From the NCBI GenBank assembly GCA_947474415.1, contig CANJKD010000091.1:1-7726 (forward strand): a stretch of DNA of 7,726 bases, in the 5' to 3' direction. Both the position numbers and the translations under genes were made by a program. Numbering within the stretch: position 1 is the stretch's first letter; each line of letters begins with the position of its first letter. The notes below the pieces were generated by a model. That model saw only the letters and a list, made by a program, of their open reading frames with translations. It searched no databases and was not told where the DNA came from. This DNA comes from Burkholderiales bacterium (GTDB lineage Bacteria; Pseudomonadota; Gammaproteobacteria; Burkholderiales; Burkholderiaceae_C). This document shows, piece by piece, positions 1-6,460 of the stretch.

Positions 1-1
1 G

Positions 2-85
2 CAGGCGGCCGCCGCAGCGTTGGCCGAACGCGCTGCTCCTCAAGACGCCGCCTGGGCGCAAGACACCTCGGGCTTCGGCGTCTAG
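2..85 (+). CDS. Possible C-terminal end of an unidentified plus-strand protein (partial)
   Basis: An open frame enters from the left edge and stops at TAG 83-85, giving 27 residues that end in WAQDTSGFGV. The stretch is alanine-rich, and most of its codons end in G or C (about 20 of 27), as expected for coding DNA in this genome. It would be convergent with the carboxylase alpha gene, and the hairpin-rich gap between them would fit the end of two opposing transcripts. I do not recognise the family. The fragment is too short to exclude a chance open frame, since stops are rare in GC-rich DNA. The rest of the gene, if real, lies left of the window. Confidence 0.4.
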   Translation, partial: QAAAAALAERAAPQDAAWAQDTSGFGV

Positions 86-120
86 CGCCTGGCCGCCGAG
101 ATGGCCACCGCCTGCCGTTC

Positions 121-191
121 GGCCGCGCCAGCCACCTTGGCGGGCGGCCTCAGCCCGGCACGCTGGCTGCGCCGCGGCGGCCGGCGCTGAG
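121..191. terminator. Two GC-rich inverted repeats between convergent genes, possible bidirectional terminator
   Basis: The gene-free stretch 86-216 holds two adjacent inverted repeats. The first pairs GGCCGC (121-126) with GCGGCC (144-149) and GCCA (127-130) with TGGC (138-141), leaving a GG bulge and a 7-nt loop. The second pairs CTCAGCCCGGC (149-159) with 180-191, with one bulged C at 185 and a 20-nt loop. They share base 149, so the two stems could compete. Neither is followed by a T-run on either strand, so they are not classic intrinsic terminators. A role in ending transcription or stabilising the 3' end of the liuD transcript is inferred from location. Such repeats also arise easily in very GC-rich DNA. 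Confidence 0.3.
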
Positions 192-216
192 CTGACGGTT
201 GCATTGGCCGCGCCGG

Positions 217-2268
217 TCACGGCGCCGACATCCGCAGCAGTTCTCCGCCCTCGCTGACCTGGTCGCCAGCCGCATAAAGCAGTTCCTCGATCCGGCCGTC
301 GCGCGGCGCGGTGATGGTGTGCTCCATCTTCATCGCCTCCATCACCGCCAACGGCTGGCCGAGCTTCACGGCTTCACCCACCGCCGCCAGGAAAGCGATC
401 ACCTTGCCGGGCATCGGCGCCGTGAGCCGGCCGCCTGCGGCAGCGCCATCGGCCGAATGGGCGACGGGATCGAACTCGTCGACCACCGCCGAACCGTCTG
501 GCGAGAACACGCTGAAGCGTTCGCCGGTGGCGTAGACGCCAAGCGTCCAGCGGCGCTCGCCCAGGGTCACGTCGTGCCGGTTCGCGCCGGCCCCGTCGCC
601 GGCCCGCTGCAGCGCCTTGAATGGCCAGCGCTGCGTGCCCATCACCAGCGTCTGCGCGCCGTTGTTGCCGACGTTGCTGCGTTCGAGAGAGAAGAAGTGA
701 TGGGCGCCCTGCGACTGGATGTCGAAGCGCCGCGTGGCGCTGCCGTGCAGGCGCCAGCCGTCGCGGCGCGACCACGGGTCGGCGCCTGCTAGCGCCGCCT
801 CGGCCGCGAGCGCATGCGCCACCACGCCGGCCGCCGCCACTTCGAGAGGCAGCGGTGCGGCGTCGAACAGCACGGCGCGCTCGCGCTCGATCAACGCGGT
901 GTCGAGGTCGGCATTCGCGAACGACGCGCTGGCCGCCACGCGGCGCAGGAAGGCCACATTGGTGTGCAGGCCGACGATGTGGGTGGCGGCCAGTGCCACA
1001 TCGAGCCGCGCCAGCGCCTGCGCACGGTCGGCGCCCCAGACGATGAGCTTGGCAATCATCGAGTCGTAGAACGGCGAGATGGCGTCGCATTCACGCACAC
1101 CGGCGTCGACGCGAACCGGCGCGGCATCGTGGAAGGGTTCGCCGTCGGCGTTGCGTGCGAAGGCGACGTGTTCAGGCCAGCGCGCCACCGCGAGCGTGCC
1201 GGTGGCGGGCAGGAACTGCGCATCGGGGTTTTCGGCGCAAATGCGCGCCTCGATCGCGTGGCCGTGGATGCGCAATTCGGCCTGCTTCAGCGGCAAGGGC
1301 TCGCCGCTGGCCACGCGCAGTTGCCACTCCACCAGATCGATGCCGGTGATCGCTTCGGTGACAGGGTGCTCGACTTGCAGCCGCGTGTTCATCTCCATGA
1401 AGAAGAAGCGCAGGTCGCCGTCGGCGGTCGTCTCGGCGATGAACTCGACGGTGCCCGCACCCACATAACCCACGGCTTTCGCTGCGGCCACGGCGGCGGC
1501 GCCCATCTCGGCCCGACGCGCCTCGCTCATGCCGGGGGCAGGCGCTTCTTCGAGCACCTTCTGGTGGCGGCGCTGCACCGAGCAGTCGCGCTCGAACAGG
1601 TAGACGCAGTCGCCGAACGAATCGCCGAAGACCTGGATCTCGATGTGGCGCGGGCGCGTGACATAACGCTCGATCAGCACCGCGTCGTCGCCGAAGCTGT
1701 TGCTGGCCTCGCGCTTGCATGACGCCAATGCGGCGTCGAACTCGCCGGTCGTGGTGACGATGCGCATGCCCTTGCCACCGCCGCCCGCGCTGGCCTTGAT
1801 CAGCACCGGGTAGCCGATGCGGTCGGCTTCGGCGCGCAGCATCTGCGGGTCTTGCCCGGCGCCGTGGTAGCCCGGCACCAGCGGCACGCCGGCCTTTTCC
1901 ATCAGTTGCTTGGCCTCGGCCTTCAGCCCCATCGCCTTGATGGCCGACGGCGGTGGGCCGATGAACACCAGGCCGGCGTCGGCGCAAGCCTGCGCGAAGC
2001 CTTCGTTCTCGCTCAGGAAGCCGTAGCCGGGGTGCACCGCCTGCGCGCCGGTGGCCAGCGCCGCAGCGATGACGCGGTCGCCACGCAAATAACTTTCCTT
2101 CGGTGACGAGGCGCCGATGTGCACCGCCTCGTCGCACGCGAGCACATGCTTGGCGTTCGCGTCGGCATCGGAATACACGGCGACGGTGCGTAGCCCCAAG
2201 CGGCGCGCCGTGGCCGCCACCCGGCAGGCAATCTCACCGCGATTGGCGATCAGAATCTTGTTGAACAT
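217..2268 (-). CDS. liuD: Methylcrotonyl-CoA carboxylase alpha subunit (biotin carboxylase plus biotin carrier)
   Basis: This is the biotin-containing subunit of an alpha/beta acyl-CoA carboxylase. It carboxylates its own biotin with ATP and bicarbonate, then presents carboxybiotin to the beta subunit. The 683 residues match the usual length. The N-terminal biotin carboxylase domain starts with MFNKILIANRGEIACRV. The ATP-grasp glycine-rich loop GGGGKG is at about 162-167, and the MEMNTRLQVEHPVTE catalytic segment is at about 291-305. Residues of about 500-610 correspond to the linker (BT) region. The C-terminal biotinyl domain has MEAMKMEH, with the biotinylated lysine at about 647. The ATG at 2268 has GAGG five bases upstream. 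It is the last gene of the minus-strand run, 18 nt after the DUF4126 gene. Geranyl-CoA carboxylase alpha (AtuF) has the same architecture; the nearby MCC-like beta subunit and hydratase favour LiuD. Confidence 0.9.
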   Translation of the reverse strand: MFNKILIANRGEIACRVAATARRLGLRTVAVYSDADANAKHVLACDEAVHIGASSPKESYLRGDRVIAAALATGAQAVHPGYGFLSENEGFAQACADAGLVFIGPPPSAIKAMGLKAEAKQLMEKAGVPLVPGYHGAGQDPQMLRAEADRIGYPVLIKASAGGGGKGMRIVTTTGEFDAALASCKREASNSFGDDAVLIERYVTRPRHIEIQVFGDSFGDCVYLFERDCSVQRRHQKVLEEAPAPGMSEARRAEMGAAAVAAAKAVGYVGAGTVEFIAETTADGDLRFFFMEMNTRLQVEHPVTEAITGIDLVEWQLRVASGEPLPLKQAELRIHGHAIEARICAENPDAQFLPATGTLAVARWPEHVAFARNADGEPFHDAAPVRVDAGVRECDAISPFYDSMIAKLIVWGADRAQALARLDVALAATHIVGLHTNVAFLRRVAASASFANADLDTALIERERAVLFDAAPLPLEVAAAGVVAHALAAEAALAGADPWSRRDGWRLHGSATRRFDIQSQGAHHFFSLERSNVGNNGAQTLVMGTQRWPFKALQRAGDGAGANRHDVTLGERRWTLGVYATGERFSVFSPDGSAVVDEFDPVAHSADGAAAGGRLTAPMPGKVIAFLAAVGEAVKLGQPLAVMEAMKMEHTITAPRDGRIEELLYAAGDQVSEGGELLRMSAP

Positions 2269-2286
2269 GGAAACCTCACACTGAAA

Positions 2287-2910
2287 CTACACAGACGGCC
2301 TGGCGGCCGCGAACAGATTCGACACACGGCGTGCGAGCTGGCGCACGTATTTCGCCAGCACCCACGTCAACACGACCATCACCACCAGCGCCACCGCCAA
2401 CGCCGCGAAGAACAGCGCCGGGTGCGCCCACGACAGCCACAGCGAAGCCGGCACCAGCCCGTCGCCGAGCAGCGACATCGCGACGTTCGAGAACGGCTCG
2501 GGCGAGGTGTTCAGCGCGGCGCGCGTGGTGGCCTTCGCGATGTGGCTGGTGGCGGCCAGCGTGCCGCCCATCAGCGCGGCGGCCATCGCCCAGCTCGAGG
2601 CGTCGGCGCCGAACACCGCTGCCGCCAGCGCCGCGCCGGCGGGAATGCGCACCACCGAGTGGACCAGATCCCAGAGCGTGTCGACGCCCGGGATCTTGTC
2701 GGCGATGAACTCGATGCTCAGCATGAACCCGCTGGCTCCTAGCATCACCGGGCTTTGCAGCAGCTTCAGCCCCGACGGCAGCTCGACCCAGCCGAGGAAG
2801 CCTGCCATGCCAGTCAGGAACACGACCGCGTACAAGCGCAGCCCGCTGGCCCAGCCCAACGCGGCGGCGATGGCCAGCAGCGAGGCCGTGTCGAGGGGCA
2901 AGCCAGCCAT
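2287..2910 (-). CDS. DUF4126 family membrane protein
   Basis: A 207-residue hydrophobic protein with several probable membrane segments, roughly at residues 8-22, 25-41, 90-102, 107-120 and 165-188, with a basic C-terminal tail (RQLARRVSNLF). The conserved-looking blocks ASGLRLYA (21-28), VDTLWDLVHSVVRIPAGA (76-93) and TSHIAKATTRAALNTSPEP (121-139) are those I associate with DUF4126, whose biochemical role is not known to me. The ATG at 2910 overlaps the liuC stop by one base (TGATG). An in-frame GTG at 2913 is an alternative, giving 208 residues. A GAGG lies about four bases before the ATG, and the overlap suggests translational coupling. The next gene, liuD, begins 18 nt downstream. Its place between hydratase and carboxylase alpha suggests co-expression with the pathway; a role in transport or membrane association of the pathway is only a guess. 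Confidence 0.8.
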   Translation of the reverse strand: MAGLPLDTASLLAIAAALGWASGLRLYAVVFLTGMAGFLGWVELPSGLKLLQSPVMLGASGFMLSIEFIADKIPGVDTLWDLVHSVVRIPAGAALAAAVFGADASSWAMAAALMGGTLAATSHIAKATTRAALNTSPEPFSNVAMSLLGDGLVPASLWLSWAHPALFFAALAVALVVMVVLTWVLAKYVRQLARRVSNLFAAARPSV

Positions 2911-3701
2911 CACGCCTCAAGCCACCCCGGCTTGCGCTTGTTCAGGAAGCTCTGCACGCCCTCGCGGCCTTCATCGCTGGCGCGGATGTCGGCGATGCGG
3001 CGCGCGGTCTCGGCGCGCAGTTCGGGGCTGACGGCCAAGCCCGCGACGTCCTGCACCAGCAGCTTGCAGGCGCGCGTGGCCATCGGCCCGTTGGCCACCA
3101 GCGTGGCGACGATTTCGTCGACCTTCGCGTCCAGCCCATCGGCCGCGCACAGCTCGTGCACGAAGCCCATCGCGTGCGCCTGCGCGGCGCTGAAGCGCTC
3201 GGCGGTGACGAAGTAGCGGCGCGCCGCCTGCTCGCCCATCGCGCGGATCACGTACGGGCTGATCGTGCCGGGCAGCAGGCCGAGCCGGGCCTCGCTGAGG
3301 CAGAAGTTGACGTTGTCGGCTGCGACCAGTACGTCGCACACCGCCGCCAGACCCACGCCGCCGGCATAGCAGTCGGCGTGGATGCGCCCGACCACCGGCA
3401 CCGGGCAGCGGTAGATGGCCCACAGCATGTCGGCGAGCTGCTGCGCGTCGGCACGGTTCTGCTCCCAGTCGAAGCCGGCCATCGAGCGCATCCAGCCCAG
3501 GTCAGCGCCGGCGCAGAAGGCCTTGCCATGGCCGCCGAGCACGATCACGCGCAGGCTGGCGTCTTGTGACAGCTGGCTGAACACCTGCGTCAGCTCGGTG
3601 ATCGAATGCGCGTTGAACGCATTGCGCACCTCGGGCCGGTTGAGGAACACGCGAGCCACATGGGCCGAGGGGCGCTGCACGTCGATCAGGGTGGGGTTCA
3701 T
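2910..3701 (-). CDS. liuC: Enoyl-CoA hydratase family protein, probable methylglutaconyl-CoA hydratase
   Basis: A crotonase-fold protein of 263 residues, normal for the family. It probably hydrates 3-methylglutaconyl-CoA to 3-hydroxy-3-methylglutaryl-CoA in leucine breakdown. The first oxyanion-hole strand is GKAFCAGADLGWM (59-71), and the second is ADCYAGGVGLAAVCD (109-123). SEARLGL (136-142) carries the glutamate matching the single conserved catalytic Glu (E164 of rat enoyl-CoA hydratase). The position of the second glutamate of classical enoyl-CoA hydratases (E144) is glycine here, as I recall for LiuC-type enzymes. The run ISPYVIRAMGEQAARRY (147-163) resembles LiuC/AUH proteins. The start at 3701 was preferred to an upstream in-frame start at 3743, because MNPTLIDVQRP is where family homology should begin and AGGAG lies about ten bases before it. 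The start overlaps the stop of the dinB fragment as ATGA. Confidence 0.82.
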   Translation of the reverse strand: MNPTLIDVQRPSAHVARVFLNRPEVRNAFNAHSITELTQVFSQLSQDASLRVIVLGGHGKAFCAGADLGWMRSMAGFDWEQNRADAQQLADMLWAIYRCPVPVVGRIHADCYAGGVGLAAVCDVLVAADNVNFCLSEARLGLLPGTISPYVIRAMGEQAARRYFVTAERFSAAQAHAMGFVHELCAADGLDAKVDEIVATLVANGPMATRACKLLVQDVAGLAVSPELRAETARRIADIRASDEGREGVQSFLNKRKPGWLEA

Positions 3702-4012
3702 CGTTCTGGGGCTCCTCGGTCTGGTGTTCCTTGACCGGCGCATTCGATGAGCCGCTCGCGCAAGCGATCACGCTCGGGTTCGAGTTCGGTGTTCAACGCA
3801 ACGCTGTTCGACACGCCTTGCGCGAAACGCGGGAAGCACACCGCATGCTCGCCGACCAGCAGGTGGTTCAGCGTGCCATGCACGCTCTTGAAGAACAGGC
3901 CGGCATCGCGCCGGTAATCACCGTCGGACAAGGCGTCGACATGAACGCAGAGCTTGCGCACTGCCCACAGCTTGTAGCGCGCCAGCTTGGCAAAATGGTC
4001 GTTGAATCGCAT
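3698..4012 (-). pseudogene. Truncated DinB-family gene (N-terminal fragment)
   Basis: The 104-residue frame begins MRFNDHFAKLARYKLWAV and contains RRDAGLFFKSVHGTLNHLL (34-52). This is the N-terminal helix pair of DinB-family (COG2318-like) proteins, four-helix-bundle proteins that bind a metal through histidines; H45 and H50 fall in that region. Full-length relatives are about 160-180 residues. Here similarity runs to about residue 90 (LEPERDRLRERL) and is followed by a short unrelated-looking tail ending GAPER. The missing half cannot be hidden in another frame, because liuC starts at 3701. The fragment therefore looks like a 3' deletion product. It begins 16 nt after the acyl-CoA dehydrogenase stop, and its TGA overlaps the liuC ATG by four bases, so it may still be translated and couple liuC expression. 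DinB activity is unlikely without the C-terminal helices. Confidence 0.7.
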
Positions 4013-4028
4013 CGTTCCGGCTGCTGCG

Positions 4029-5174
4029 TCAATACCGCTTCGCGACTTCGTCGAGCATCACTTCGGTGGCACCGCCGCCGATCGCGAGCACGCGCGCATC
4101 GCGCCACAGCCGTTCGATTTCGGTGTCGCGCATATAGCCCATGCCGCCGTGGAACTGCTGGCAGGTCTGCACGACTTCGTTGACGAGTTCACCGGTCAGC
4201 GCCTTCAGCATCGACACCTCCTGCACCACGTCTTGCCGCTGCGTGACGCGCCAGGCGCAGTGGTACATGAACGAGCGCGCGGCGCGCACCTTGGCGTCGA
4301 GCATCGCCAAGCGCTGGCGGATCGTCTGCTTGTCGAACAGCGTGCTGCCGAAGGCCTGACGCTGGCGCACATGCGCCAGCGTGATCTTCAGCGCCTGGGT
4401 GCAGTGACCGACCGCCATCGCCGCCAGCGCGATGCGCTCGGTCTGGAAGTCCTTCATCACCGAATAGAAGCCCTTGTTCTCCTCGCCGAGCAGGTTCGCG
4501 GCGGGGATGCGGCAGTTGTCGAACACCAACTCGGCGGTGTCGGACGACAGCCAGCCGCTCTTCTTCAGCGAGCGCCCCACCGTGAAGCCCGGCGTGCCCT
4601 TCTCGACGATGAACATCGACATGCCATGGCGTGCAGTGGTGGTCTTGGCGGCGATGAAGTACAGGTCGGCGTGCACGCCGTTCGTGATGAACATCTTCGT
4701 GCCGTTCAGCACCCAGTCGTCGGCGCCGCCCTGCGTGTCACGAACCGCCGTGGTCTTGATGCCGGCCACGTCCGAGCCCGCACCCGGCTCGGTGATGCCG
4801 ACCGCCGTGATGGTGCGCCCGGCGATCACGCCCGGCATGTAGCGTGCCAACTGAAGCGCGTTGCCGGCGTGGTGCAGGTGCGGGCTGGCCATGTCGGTGT
4901 GCACGAGCACGGTGATGATGAAGCCGCCGAAGGTCGATTGCGACAACGCCTCGGCGAACACCAGGTTCGTCAGCGCATCGGCCTCTGCCCCGCCGTGCTC
5001 GCTGGCGTACATCAGGCCGAACAGGCCGGCATCGCCCAGTCTGCGCAGCACCTCGCGCGGCGTGAAGCCGGCTTCTTCCCAGGCCAGCGCGTGTGGCTCG
5101 ACCTCACGCGAAATGAAGCGCGTGATCTGATCGCGCAACAGTTCGTGTTCGGGGGTGATGTAGATGCTGTCCAT
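4029..5174 (-). CDS. Acyl-CoA dehydrogenase (FAD), long-chain/isovaleryl-like or citronellyl-CoA dehydrogenase-like
   Basis: A complete 381-residue flavin acyl-CoA dehydrogenase, which would oxidise an acyl-CoA to the 2-enoyl-CoA and pass electrons to ETF. Visible motifs are AVGITEPGAGSD (124-135, flavin and substrate contact), RQAFGSTLFDKQ (272-283), QQFHGGMGYMRD (339-350) and the C-terminal IGGGATEVMLDEVAKR. The residue aligned with the MCAD-type catalytic glutamate appears to be D350. FQTERIA places a glutamate at E247, the helix position used as base in isovaleryl- and long-chain-type enzymes, so E247 is the likely base. GGMGYMRD followed by WRDARV and IGGG resembles citronellyl-CoA dehydrogenases, so substrate is open: isovaleryl-CoA, another branched acyl-CoA or a terpenoid acyl-CoA. 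The ATG at 5174 matches the expected N-terminus, but its ribosome site is weak. The gene lies 51 nt after the GNAT gene and 16 nt before the dinB fragment. Confidence 0.85.
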   Translation of the reverse strand: MDSIYITPEHELLRDQITRFISREVEPHALAWEEAGFTPREVLRRLGDAGLFGLMYASEHGGAEADALTNLVFAEALSQSTFGGFIITVLVHTDMASPHLHHAGNALQLARYMPGVIAGRTITAVGITEPGAGSDVAGIKTTAVRDTQGGADDWVLNGTKMFITNGVHADLYFIAAKTTTARHGMSMFIVEKGTPGFTVGRSLKKSGWLSSDTAELVFDNCRIPAANLLGEENKGFYSVMKDFQTERIALAAMAVGHCTQALKITLAHVRQRQAFGSTLFDKQTIRQRLAMLDAKVRAARSFMYHCAWRVTQRQDVVQEVSMLKALTGELVNEVVQTCQQFHGGMGYMRDTEIERLWRDARVLAIGGGATEVMLDEVAKRY

Positions 5175-5225
5175 GCGGCTGCTGCCCGGTGGGAATTCGT
5201 TGTACCGTGTGGCGGTTGCTAGCGG

Positions 5226-5720
5226 TCAACCGGGTTCGTGGATCCAGCGCCACATCAACTCGTCTTCCGCGTCGGTGCGCTCACCGTCACGCACATAGCC
5301 GATGCGTTCGAGCAGCCGCCATGAGGCGATGTTGTCCGGCCGCGTGAGCGCGACCACCCGGCGCGCGCCATGCGCCAGTGCCTCTATCGTCAATCCGCGC
5401 GCCGCTTCCGTGCCCAATCCACGCCGGTGCCACGCCGGCGCCATGCCGTAGCCGATCTCGACCTCGTCATCCGCAGTGGGCGGTGCCTTCACGCCGCCGC
5501 CGCCGACCACGCGCTGGCCATCGAGCACGTACAGGCGCGTGCTCAGCACGCTCGCCCAATCGGGCGCGGCCTGCATGTTCAGCAGGGCGCGTTCGTAGAT
5601 GAACGCAGGCGCGCAGGCGTCGGCTTCGAGGATCAGCGCATGACGGGCAGCGAACGCTTCCGGCGCGACGATCAGCTCGCGCACGTCGCGTTCGGTCAGG
5701 GGCATCAGGGTGAGGTTCAT
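5226..5720 (-). CDS. GNAT family N-acetyltransferase, RimJ/RimL-like
   Basis: A 164-residue cytoplasmic acetyltransferase of the GNAT fold, which transfers acetyl from acetyl-CoA to an amine; the substrate cannot be told from sequence. EVEIGYGMAPAWHRRGLGTEA (86-106) gives the beta-4 strand and the acetyl-CoA pyrophosphate loop RRGLGT (99-104). RPDNIASWRLLERIGY (127-142) is the motif B region, with the Asn and the Gly-Tyr pair typical of RimJ/RimL-type (Acetyltransf_3) proteins. I chose ATG at 5720, where the conserved fold begins. An in-frame TTG at 5741 would add seven residues but overlaps an inverted repeat and has no ribosome site. The site before 5720 is also weak. It follows vapC by 57 nt and precedes the acyl-CoA dehydrogenase by 51 nt. 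No RHH antitoxin adjoins it directly, so it does not look like a GNAT toxin. Confidence 0.8.
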   Translation of the reverse strand: MNLTLMPLTERDVRELIVAPEAFAARHALILEADACAPAFIYERALLNMQAAPDWASVLSTRLYVLDGQRVVGGGGVKAPPTADDEVEIGYGMAPAWHRRGLGTEAARGLTIEALAHGARRVVALTRPDNIASWRLLERIGYVRDGERTDAEDELMWRWIHEPG

Positions 5721-5734
5721 GCGGGCCGTTTCGC

Positions 5735-5747
5735 GATTCAATGAATC
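5735..5747. repeat. 13-bp palindrome upstream of the GNAT gene
   Basis: GATTCA (5735-5740), a central A, then TGAATC (5742-5747) form a perfect 6+6 inverted repeat. It lies 14 bp upstream of the GNAT ATG on the transcribed side and runs into the first unit of the neighbouring octamer repeat. It could be a small operator or chance; no regulator can be assigned. Confidence 0.4.
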
Positions 5748-5777
5748 AGTGACTCAGTGACTCAGTGACTCAGTGGA
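5746..5777. repeat. Tandem 8-bp repeat TCAGTGAC, three perfect copies plus one degenerate
   Basis: Units are at 5746-5753, 5754-5761 and 5762-5769 (all TCAGTGAC), followed by TCAGTGGA at 5770-5777. The next three bases, TCA, are the vapC stop on the minus strand. Each junction makes the odd-length palindrome TGACTCA (5750, 5758 and 5766). The array fills most of the gap between vapC and the GNAT gene. It does not change any coding frame if the GNAT starts at 5720. Confidence 0.9.
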
Positions 5778-6179
5778 TCATTTTTGCCAGCCACGCAGGC
5801 CGCGCAGGTTTTCGAATGCATCGAAGTCACGGTCGCGGTGCAGCAAGGCGTAGTCGCGCTCGATGCAGAAGGTGGCCAACAGCGCGTTGAACGCGCTGCG
5901 AACCGTGGTGCCCAATGCTCGCAGGCTGCGATAGTGCTGCGCAGCGGCCAGCGTCAGTTCGGTGCCGCCGCTCGCCTCAACGCTGAGCGATTCCATCAGC
6001 CGCCGCGCCTGGCGGTAATCGCGTTCGTGGCGAAAGCCGCGCAACACCTCGAACAACACGAGGTCGGGCACGACCAGCGTGACCTCACCGTGATCGAGCA
6101 GCTGACCGAGCACCTGCGCTGCCGGGTCATCAGCGGCATTGAAGAAGTCGATCCAGACACCGGAATCAACGACCAGCAC
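5778..6179 (-). CDS. vapC: VapC-family PIN-domain toxin with Asn at a catalytic Asp position
   Basis: A 133-residue PIN-domain protein. VapC toxins are Mg-dependent ribonucleases that cleave RNA (often tRNA or rRNA) when their VapB antitoxin is lost. The first acidic residue is D5 in LVVDSGVWID, the second is E44 in LFEVLRGF, and the C-terminal acidic cluster is HRDRDFD (114-120). In the VapC relatives I know, the segment before LIATFCI reads like RKTID, with a conserved aspartate. Here it reads RSAFNALLATFCI, with N98 encoded by AAC (5886-5888 on the minus strand), a one-base change from GAC. Activity may therefore be lost or weakened. The start is GTG at 6179, preceded by GGGGA about eight bases upstream, and the gene overlaps the end of vapB by 14 nt, the usual antitoxin-first arrangement. 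Confidence 0.85.
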   Translation of the reverse strand: MLVVDSGVWIDFFNAADDPAAQVLGQLLDHGEVTLVVPDLVLFEVLRGFRHERDYRQARRLMESLSVEASGGTELTLAAAQHYRSLRALGTTVRSAFNALLATFCIERDYALLHRDRDFDAFENLRGLRGWQK

Positions 6180-6423
6180 GGCGCTTCCCCGGCGCGGGCT
6201 CGCGCGCGGCGACCACGGCTTGGCCTTCGGCCGGCGCGGTCCAGTCGATGCGCTCGTCGCCTTCCCACTTGAGTTTGCCGCGCCACTTCAGGATCTCGCG
6301 ATACGCGGCCTGCCGGGCGAGGAGCTTCAGCCCGGCCTCGACTGCGTCTTTCTTGGTCTTGTACGGCCCGGCCTTCATGGCATCCGCCATGAGCTTTTCA
6401 TCGATGACGATGTTGGTACGCAT
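6166..6423 (-). CDS. vapB: VapB-family antitoxin
   Basis: An 85-residue antitoxin. The N-terminus MRTNIVIDEKLMADAMK followed by YKTKKDAVEAGLKLL (21-35) is the small DNA-binding domain of VapB proteins of the Arc/MetJ-like class (COG5450 type). KWRGKLKWEGD (46-56) is the typical toxin-neutralising segment, with the W-G-x-L-x-W pattern. A further 29 residues, ending PGKRRAGR, form a basic tail longer than in usual VapB proteins of 65-75 residues, and it is this tail that overlaps vapC. ATG 6423 was chosen over an upstream in-frame start at 6504, since that would lie inside the liuB C-terminus and homology starts at MRTN. No Shine-Dalgarno sequence is visible upstream. With VapC it should bind its own promoter region, probably the repeat-rich gap just upstream. 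Confidence 0.85.
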   Translation of the reverse strand: MRTNIVIDEKLMADAMKAGPYKTKKDAVEAGLKLLARQAAYREILKWRGKLKWEGDERIDWTAPAEGQAVVAAREPAPGKRRAGR

Positions 6424-6460
6424 GATGTGTATGATGTTATTAATCAATGCACATCGTACA

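Noticed and set aside
83..202. Short minus-strand frame starting MQPSAQRR downstream of liuD, and a short plus-strand frame from 101
   Set aside because: Both are very short and Arg/Pro/Ala-rich, with no ribosome site or similarity. They lie in the hairpin-rich intergenic stretch.
814..1722. 302-residue plus-strand open frame inside the alpha subunit gene
   Set aside because: Antisense shadow of the biotin carboxylase domain, with no ribosome site or known motif.
2276..2920. 214-residue minus-strand frame overlapping DUF4126
   Set aside because: Out-of-frame Arg/Gly-rich translation; the DUF4126 frame has the conserved blocks and the TGATG coupling.
3987..5222. 411-residue plus-strand open frame opposite the acyl-CoA dehydrogenase
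   Set aside because: It is rich in His, Arg and Ala with no recognisable motif, and mirrors a clear enzyme gene on the other strand. GC-rich codon use suppresses stops in antisense frames.
5226..6179. GNAT gene as the toxin of a GNAT toxin-antitoxin module with the nearby antitoxin
   Set aside because: GNAT toxins are usually paired with an adjacent DUF1778-type RHH antitoxin. The antitoxin here is VapB-type, overlaps vapC and is separated from the GNAT by vapC and a repeat array. The GNAT resembles RimJ/RimL-like enzymes.
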